This document shows positions 50,401 through 54,530 of a stretch of 54,530 bases of DNA, piece after piece (the stretch's first letter is position 1; every line of letters starts with the position of its first letter). Origin of the DNA: Roseburia sp. (lineage in GTDB: Bacteria; Bacillota; Clostridia; Lachnospirales; Lachnospiraceae); NCBI GenBank assembly GCA_023662875.1, contig JAMPIG010000001.1, positions 164,388-218,917 on the forward strand. The letters run 5' to 3'. A program made the position numbers and the translations under genes. The notes beneath the pieces were generated by a model. That model ran no database searches and was not told the origin of the DNA. It worked only from the letters and a program-made list of their open reading frames with translations.

Positions 50401-50592
50401 GCCTCAGAGCTGGTCTTTCGCTCTTATGCCGTCCTGGACTGCGAGGGACAGGAGCTGATTATCTACGGCCCGCCCATGCGAAGAAGCGTTTATACGGTTG
50501 CAGTCCAGGTTAAGAACGCAGGAATATACAAGCAGGGAACCAGCGCTTATAATTATATACAGGCAATCATCGATTCTGTAGAAAAGAAATAA
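47437..50592 (+). CDS. Large secreted M6-like metalloprotease with beta-propeller region
   Basis: A 1051-residue exported protein. Signal peptide at about residues 28-60 (FFRLAAVILTAALTLCLLPQ, cleavage near VQAAGG) after a basic extension. The protease domain (about 65-460) has HEFLHTLGLPD with His247, Glu248, His251 and Asp257, the M6 (immune inhibitor A-like) zinc motif, followed by a RWDIM Met-turn and a YIEYRKK segment. Residues about 460-790 hold about six repeats with G-x-LY and WNGSSW-type elements, likely a beta-propeller. A linker rich in Thr/Pro (about 790-800) and two small C-terminal domains follow (FSIRIVEPAGIRFKSGIDAS). No LPxTG anchor or dockerin is seen. AAAGGAA precedes the start. 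Confidence 0.85.
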   Translation: MNLFHSYTSHARAALLKKKQFSGNNRSPRTFFRLAAVILTAALTLCLLPQEFPEKVQAAGGTQERANVVIFVRDSGENVDVFNTGSSWSLIKQMYNTGIDSTGGYNNSFSNYISVITEGKVHVTNYFPQESGSGVNTLVLSGVDLSDVYRDTGAAVLQKVVEALGDSIPFNRAAAKYDNLENGVLDNLTIIIQNTTETTPSSFKASGSGLQTKDGLRIGSYNVLYSNSLVTNNGAPANSSRQGVIAHEFLHTLGLPDLYRLNGSKGEPVGRWDIMANALPYPQYPLSYLRARQGWISMGTITQSGTYTLTAVSESGGNKVFALKTPLSDTETIYIEYRKKVDNPPNYFESAIPSSGLLLYRVDEKVEYLTNTNGKNYIYIYRPDVTDPEAATDLKSDRRNKVWNAALDGSIGKGSYGSTDLSADFTQNTLYYSDGRNSGIRISDVKLSGNTATFTVTFAEYGNIGLWEKMGESQGTNINDEPVLYTDPASGALYLAYIENNSLFVKQWNGSSWQQLGAAIPLVVSQGSKPALAVSDGVLYLSLIGSGNSVVYYKLNGASWSQVASISTTSYPMSMQFVSDGTELYGAYADNGRFIIRNVKTGALVTNNLNGSNYATPALVKQGSRFYMVCSEYDNNGSPTKGGHVKMYDMNSGNWSTVCELSGSLTNDHHIITQGEKLYVYAGCQNTAPVYAVFDGNSWSKTTISDMTMAYSVSMDYLDGNIYLSYYDNADHKTKVIKCIGSSCSLYNDTLGTGLQHLQVCSSNGTLYAVTKASGVNYVSVWKRVVSAGQTNTPTPIPGQTARTLVLTPPDGYQDNHIYVDGIEYTAQKTSSGYSLELPDTTGKTAVMYCYNANNVPTGMYVWKLSWQGEICQATPLPGLQDLLSYHGFSIRIVEPAGIRFKSGIDASVKQRLLSSGINGCRLKEYGTLSITGNNLKKYPLVKGGTGVSGGRAYYQKADGSVYDKVFETVSGRNRFASVLTKIPASAYASELVFRSYAVLDCEGQELIIYGPPMRRSVYTVAVQVKNAGIYKQGTSAYNYIQAIIDSVEKK

Positions 50593-50615
50593 AACGGAAA
50601 CAGGGAGAGATCAGA

Positions 50616-51299
50616 ATGACGAGAAAGCACATTGCAATTACGATTTTTGTAGAAATCATAGCCTTTGCAGCAGGCTTTTTACTGCGGCCTGTCTGGAACG
50701 CTTCCACGGCGGATGAAGTTCAGACAGGAAGCGGAACGGGACAGATTTATCAGAGCGGGAACGAATCGCCCTCCCAAGGGCAGATTCTTTCTCAGGAAAC
50801 CGGCAGTTCCACTATAGAGCCTGTGAAAGCGGAAAATACCATTCCCGCGGATAACGTCCAGGTGCGTGTCGATGACGGCCTGATTCAGTGGTACGACGGC
50901 ACAATCTGGCACACAGTGGCTACCGTAGAAGAATTGTCTCAGGAAGATAAATTTAATCAGGCTCTGGAGGCTTTTCAGATTTTTTCCCAGGAATTACAGC
51001 AGGAAAAAGCGGAAACCCCCTCTCAATCCCAGCAGACAGGCACCTTCTGGGACAAAGACGGCGGTCTGTCCGTAGGGAAAAAGGAAACGCCGAAAGCGAC
51101 GCCAAAGCCCGCTGCCACTCCGCCCGCCGCGGAAGAACCGACGGCTCAGGAACCGGCAGTCGAAAATACGGCTCCCGCCGCGCCCAGCACACCAGCTCCC
51201 AGCGCTCCGAGTACGCCCAGCGTTCCGGATACCCCCTCCACTCCGGCCCCCAGCGAAGGGGATGGAGAAGATATGGAGTGGACTCCTGACTTTGAATAA
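50616..51299 (+). CDS. Membrane-anchored Pro/Ala/Thr-rich protein
   Basis: A 227-residue protein with one N-terminal membrane segment (about 5-24, IAITIFVEIIAFAAGFLL), a short folded region that contains DGLIQWYDGTIWHTVATVEE (a pattern seen in surface modules that start WYDGT-W), a helix, and a C-terminal tail rich in Pro, Ala, Thr and Ser with repeated APSTP/PSTPS units ending DMEWTPDFE. The tail may span the cell wall. It lies 23 bases after the M6-like gene, with CAGGGAGAG before the ATG, so the two are co-transcribed. Function unknown. Confidence 0.7.
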   Translation: MTRKHIAITIFVEIIAFAAGFLLRPVWNASTADEVQTGSGTGQIYQSGNESPSQGQILSQETGSSTIEPVKAENTIPADNVQVRVDDGLIQWYDGTIWHTVATVEELSQEDKFNQALEAFQIFSQELQQEKAETPSQSQQTGTFWDKDGGLSVGKKETPKATPKPAATPPAAEEPTAQEPAVENTAPAAPSTPAPSAPSTPSVPDTPSTPAPSEGDGEDMEWTPDFE

Positions 51300-51341
51300 T
51301 TACAAAATGGCAAGGCATAAGGCGGACGAGAAACCGAACCC

Positions 51342-52205
51342 CTACAGCAACACGCAAACCTCATCATAGATCGCCCGCAAAAGCTCCTCGCCTCTCCGAC
51401 ACTCCGCAACAACCGATATTACCGCCTCTTTATCCGGCAGCACCATGGAGATCTGGGAGTACTTACCGTCCGCCCTGAACGAGTTATACTCCCCTCTCCA
51501 GAAAAGATAGCCGTACGGCGCATCCGCATACTGTCTTGTACTCTCCTCGATCCATTGCTCGGACAACAGCTGTTTTCCGTTCCATTTCCCTTTATTCAGG
51601 TAAAACAGGCCGAATTTATGTAATTCCGTAAGAGTCAGGAACAATCCTCCCGCCCCGAACGTATTCCCAAGGGGATCTGTCTCCCAGGTGGGACGCTTGA
51701 TACCGAGATGCGAGAAAAGTCTGGGCGTAAGATAGGAAACCAAGTCGCAGCCCGCCCGCCTTTGAACAAGGATTCCTGCAAGGTACGGGCCCGCATTATT
51801 GTATACAAAACGTGTTCCCGGCTCATATACAAAGGGGATCGACAGGCTCAGCTTCACCCAATCGTCCTCCGCGTAGAGAGGTCTTTGCGCCCCCATAAGA
51901 TTACCGCGTTCCTGACCAAGATGCATCGTCAGCAAATCCCTTACTGTCGCCTTTTCCAGATTACCGCTGATACTTTCCGGCAAATCTCCGGGAAAAGCGT
52001 CCGTCAGTTTTTCCTCAAGCGAGAGCAGCCCTTCTTGGACAGCAAATCCCACCGCGCAGGAGGTAAAGCTTTTCGCGGCGGAGTACAGATTTCTCCTGCA
52101 TTCCTCTTCACTTTTCCATTCGGCGACGGTTTGATTATTCCGGCTGATTTTAATACCGAGCACTCCCATTTTGCCCGCATAGTCTGCAAATTTTGATATA
52201 TCCAT
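51342..52205 (-). CDS. Beta-lactamase-fold serine hydrolase (class C-like)
   Basis: A 287-residue protein of the beta-lactamase/D-Ala-D-Ala peptidase fold. The SxxK motif is S42-A-A-K45 in NLYSAAKSFTSCAVGF; the YxN motif is Y135-N-N137 in FVYNNAGPYLAG; a GGLFLTLTELHKFG segment and a C-terminal VISVV strand follow. There is no signal peptide, so it probably acts in the cytoplasm as an esterase or peptidase and not as a secreted antibiotic hydrolase. The start at MDISKF has AAAGGAG seven bases upstream. A long hairpin lies upstream. Confidence 0.85.
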   Translation of the reverse strand: MDISKFADYAGKMGVLGIKISRNNQTVAEWKSEEECRRNLYSAAKSFTSCAVGFAVQEGLLSLEEKLTDAFPGDLPESISGNLEKATVRDLLTMHLGQERGNLMGAQRPLYAEDDWVKLSLSIPFVYEPGTRFVYNNAGPYLAGILVQRRAGCDLVSYLTPRLFSHLGIKRPTWETDPLGNTFGAGGLFLTLTELHKFGLFYLNKGKWNGKQLLSEQWIEESTRQYADAPYGYLFWRGEYNSFRADGKYSQISMVLPDKEAVISVVAECRRGEELLRAIYDEVCVLL

Positions 52206-52256
52206 CTCCGTTCTCCTTTTATGACGATACATTATTGTGAATTGCAAATTCTAAGG

Positions 52257-52301
52257 TTAACGTGGGCGTTTTTGCATTTTTGTCAAAAACGCTCACGTTA
52301 A
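52257..52301. promoter_or_regulatory. Long perfect inverted repeat upstream of the hydrolase gene
   Basis: TTAACGTGGGCGTTTTTG and CAAAAACGCTCACGTTAA (17 of 18 pairs) flank a nine-base loop about 50 bases before the start of the hydrolase gene, with T/A-runs outside. It could be an operator (palindrome) or a terminator for whatever reads in from the right. The rest of the gap to the ATPase gene at 52723 is AT-rich and holds only a promoter and a leader hairpin. Confidence 0.6.
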
Positions 52302-52556
52302 AAATACTATATATATTCACTCGGCTCCTCCAGCAATCCCGAAATATCGATATATTCCGGTGGAATATAATCCGAACTTTCTGCCGCAGAATCATACATC
52401 GCAGACAGCAGTTTAAAATTCCACTTTTTTTCACTATCTTCCCATTGACGCTATCTCCCGCCTGCTTTTAAACTAAATTTCTCCTTTCATATTTTTTAAT
52501 CTAATGTCGGAAACTATCAAATTATTATAAGTTTTCGACTTACAAGTCAAAAACTA

Positions 52557-52585
52557 TTGCACTACTCTTTTTTTTCGGATATACT
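52557..52585 (+). promoter_or_regulatory. Promoter of the DUF4143 ATPase gene
   Basis: TTGCAC, 17 bases, TATACT. It is followed after about 39 bases by the hairpin shared with the GNAT gene leader. Confidence 0.6.
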
Positions 52586-52621
52586 ACAAGCAGACCGAAA
52601 CAACGGATACCGGCATCTGAA

Positions 52622-52665
52622 CAAACAAGATGAACCGGCACTCTGTTTCACTTGTCATGAATAAT
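52622..52665 (+). repeat. Leader hairpin shared with the GNAT gene, copy G
   Basis: AAACAAGATGAACCGG, a short spacer, CTGTTTCACTTGTCATGAA, then TAATAAG. The second block is identical over 19 bases to 24228-24246. On the minus strand it reads TTATTATTCATGACAAGTG, linking it to the palindromic family. Confidence 0.65.
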
Positions 52666-52722
52666 AAGATGCACACTTCACAAGCATCCTATTACCGCAA
52701 AACAAAACCATGGAGGAAAAGA

Positions 52723-53946
52723 ATGTCTCAGCTTATCAACCGCCCCGAATACCTGAATCAACTCATCCAAAACAAGGACGTAGATCTGGTCAAGATCGTT
52801 ACCGGTATCCGCCGCTGCGGCAAGTCATCCCTGCTTGATTTATTCCACCAATACCTTCTGGAGCACGGCGCGGACGAAACCCATATCATTCATATGAATC
52901 TGGAGTCACTGCGTTACCGTGACCTTTCTAACTATCTGTCCTTTTACGATTATGTCAGGGATCTTATTCCCGGAAACGGAAAAAGTTATCTGATCTTTGA
53001 CGAGCTTCAAGCCATAGCGCACTGGGAAAAGGCAGTCGAGTCTTTTCGTCTCGATTTCGACGTGGATATTTACATTACCGGCTCCAACGCCCAGCTGCTG
53101 TCCTCCGAATTTTCCACCCTGCTTTCCGGCAGATATGTGGAAATCCGTATGCTGCCCCTGTCGTTCAGGGAATTTCTCTCCTTTTATGAATTTGAAGCTT
53201 CCGTAACCTTGGAGAAAAAATTCCAAAAGTATCTGCAGTTTGGCGGTATGCCGATTCTCAGAGAATATCGTTTTAACGAAGCAAGAAGCAATCAGGCATT
53301 AGAAGGAATTTATTCCACCGTAATCCTGCGGGATATTCTGCAGCGTAACAATCAGGTTGACCAGCAGACATTTCAAAAGCTCATATTATTCCTCTGCTCC
53401 AATATCGGCAGTGTAACCTCCCCGAACAGCATCGGCAAGGCGCTGGCCGGAGGTATTCAGAGCAAAAGCGGCGGGAAAACAGCAGGCAGAACCGTCGAAA
53501 AATATATTTCCCTGCTGCAAAGCGCCTTTTTCTTTTTTCCGGTCAACCGCTATGATGTCAAAGGAAAGCAGCTTTTAAAAACACTGGGGAAAAATTATAT
53601 CGTTGATATCGGCTTCCGCAATATGCTGCTCGGCTACCGGGACACAGACCGTGGACACATTCTGGAAAATATCGTATTTTTAGAATTGATCCGCCGGGAT
53701 TACCGGGTTTTTATCGGGAAGGTCGGCGAAACCGAAGTGGATTTTATAGCGGAAAGTCCCCGCGAGAAGTTATATCTTCAGGTTACCGAGAGCATACAGT
53801 CGCTGGAAACCCGGGAACGCGAGCTTCGACCGCTGCGCATGATCGCCGACAACTACGAAAAAATTATTTTATCCATGGATCGCAGCTATATCACTTCTTA
53901 CGACGGTATCAAAACGCTGAATCTGATCGACTGGCTGCTGACCTGA
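52723..53946 (+). CDS. AAA-type ATPase with DUF4143 domain
   Basis: A 407-residue ATPase of the AAA_14/DUF4143 family common in gut anaerobes and archaea. Walker A GIRRCGKSS at 28-36, Walker B YLIFDEL, sensor ITGSNAQLL, and an LPLSFREF segment; the C-terminal DUF4143 domain has the nuclease-like pattern (ENIVFLELIRRDYRVFIGKV, EVDFIA) related to PD-(D/E)XK folds. Role unknown; proposed links are DNA or mobile-element maintenance. The start at MSQLIN has GGAGG six bases upstream; a longer in-frame extension is ignored. Ends in a strong two-way terminator. Confidence 0.92.
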   Translation: MSQLINRPEYLNQLIQNKDVDLVKIVTGIRRCGKSSLLDLFHQYLLEHGADETHIIHMNLESLRYRDLSNYLSFYDYVRDLIPGNGKSYLIFDELQAIAHWEKAVESFRLDFDVDIYITGSNAQLLSSEFSTLLSGRYVEIRMLPLSFREFLSFYEFEASVTLEKKFQKYLQFGGMPILREYRFNEARSNQALEGIYSTVILRDILQRNNQVDQQTFQKLILFLCSNIGSVTSPNSIGKALAGGIQSKSGGKTAGRTVEKYISLLQSAFFFFPVNRYDVKGKQLLKTLGKNYIVDIGFRNMLLGYRDTDRGHILENIVFLELIRRDYRVFIGKVGETEVDFIAESPREKLYLQVTESIQSLETRERELRPLRMIADNYEKIILSMDRSYITSYDGIKTLNLIDWLLT

Positions 53947-53974
53947 AAAAAGTGCCGCACAGCGGCACTTTTTT
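53946..53974. terminator. Bidirectional terminator between ATPase and transketolase genes
   Basis: AAAAAAGTGCCGC and GCGGCACTTTTTT form a perfect hairpin with poly-A/poly-T on both sides, directly at the ATPase stop codon. It serves the ATPase gene on plus and the transketolase gene on minus. Confidence 0.95.
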
Positions 53975-54009
53975 ACTCTGTCATTTCCGGGCACACTCAC
54001 CGACCGCTT

Positions 54010-54530
54010 TTACAGAAACTCCTTCACCGACTTGTAAACGCCCTCGGCATCCAGGCCGTATTTCGCCACCAGCGCCGCGGCGGAGCCGGATTCTCCGAAG
54101 ACGTCCTGCATCCCCAGCTTCTTTACGGGCGTAGGCAGCTTCGCGCACAGACAGTCGCAGACCGCGCTTCCGAGGCCGCCGATCACCGTGTGTTCCTCTA
54201 CGGTGACTACCTTGCCTGTCTTTCTCGCGCTCTCCACGATGATATCCTCGTCCAGGGGCTTGATGGTACAGATGCTCACCACCTCGGCCTCAATTCCCTC
54301 CGCCGCCAGCTTCTCAGCCGCGCCCAGAGCGGAATCCACGCAGATCCCCGTTGCGACGATGGTTACGTCCTTGCCCTCGCGCACTACGGATCCCTTGCCG
54401 ATCTCAAATTTATAGTCGGGCCTGTCATTGATTACAGGCACCGCCGCGCGGCCGAAGCGGATATAAACGGGGCCTTCGTATTCCAATGCCGCACGCACCG
54501 CAGCCTTTGCCTCGATATCATCCGCCGGGC
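54010..54530 (-). CDS. Transketolase, C-terminal subunit (partial)
   Basis: C-terminal part of a split transketolase (TktB-type subunit), which runs off the right edge; about 173 codons are visible. Motifs: PVYIRFGRAAVPVIND, then the C-terminal domain (VTIVATGICVDSALGAAEKL, VVSICTIKPLDEDI, VTVEEHTVIGGLGSAV). The full subunit is about 310 residues and pairs with a separate N-terminal subunit that should lie to the right. Role: two-carbon transfers in the pentose phosphate pathway. The stop is followed by the shared terminator. Confidence 0.9.
   Translation of the reverse strand, partial: PADDIEAKAAVRAALEYEGPVYIRFGRAAVPVINDRPDYKFEIGKGSVVREGKDVTIVATGICVDSALGAAEKLAAEGIEAEVVSICTIKPLDEDIIVESARKTGKVVTVEEHTVIGGLGSAVCDCLCAKLPTPVKKLGMQDVFGESGSAAALVAKYGLDAEGVYKSVKEFL

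Noticed and set aside
50953-51412. Minus-strand open frames opposite the Pro/Thr-rich tail
   Set aside because: Generated by the repetitive codons of the plus-strand gene.

Overview
The window reads as a chromosomal segment of a gut Lachnospiraceae-type Clostridium relative (Firmicutes). The evidence is a GC-rich core with AGGAGG-type ribosome binding sites, the dnaE-pfkA order, a Bce-type two-component/ABC module, a T-box in front of metG, and two lineage-restricted conserved proteins that I recognise as DUF6145-like and DUF6128-like. Species cannot be named from the sequence alone. Most genes lie on the minus strand. No tRNA, rRNA, CRISPR array, phage or intact insertion sequence was found.

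Layout. 1-1.9 kb: an AT-richer, probably acquired surface-glycan piece (a broken acyltransferase and a GT-C-like membrane protein). 1.9-10 kb: greA-lysS, an unknown protein, dusB, coaX, a DUF6145-like protein, birA and argF. 10.3-16.3 kb: SPFH/NfeD membrane pair, SleB-like cell-wall hydrolase, proC, a TrmH-type methyltransferase and pfkA. 16.4-23.7 kb: dnaE with a long Gly-rich linker, an orphan rhamnose mutarotase, a MATE exporter and malQ with a repeat-filled leader. 24.4-30.4 kb: GNAT and tadA (plus strand), PlsC-like acyltransferase and flavin reductase (minus), SRP RNA and a PflX-like radical SAM protein (plus), and a DUF6128-like protein (minus). 30.7-37.9 kb: Bce-like permease/ATPase, intramembrane-sensing kinase, response regulator, CdaR-like regulator and the shared sugar-ABC ATPase UgpC/MsmK. 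38.1-44.5 kb: YesL-like protein, GNAT, lysophospholipase-like hydrolase, metG with T-box, a hypothetical protein and rpe. 44.8-51.3 kb (plus strand): a cell-surface cluster of membrane-anchored amidase, lipoprotein, large secreted M6-like metalloprotease/propeller protein and a membrane-anchored Pro/Thr-rich protein. 51.3-54.5 kb: a beta-lactamase-fold hydrolase, a DUF4143 ATPase and the C-terminal part of a split transketolase that runs off the window.

How the genes work together. The Bce module (kinase-regulator plus ABC pair) looks like a peptide-antibiotic sensing and detoxification unit; it is unusual in that its response regulator gene overlaps the end of a CdaR/PucR-type regulator gene. 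metG is controlled by a T-box followed by three more hairpins. The plus-strand surface cluster is the best candidate for an uncharacterised functional system.

The least explained signal is non-coding. A family of short palindromic intergenic repeats with a common TTATTC-n-YGACAA end recurs about eight times. Two promoters (GNAT at 24.2 kb, DUF4143 ATPase at 52.6 kb) share a hairpin leader. Several promoter-proximal or linker regions carry degenerate minisatellites: 37 bp in the malQ leader, about 19 bp at 30.6 kb, purine-rich repeats before coaX, and 7 bp at 43.0 kb.
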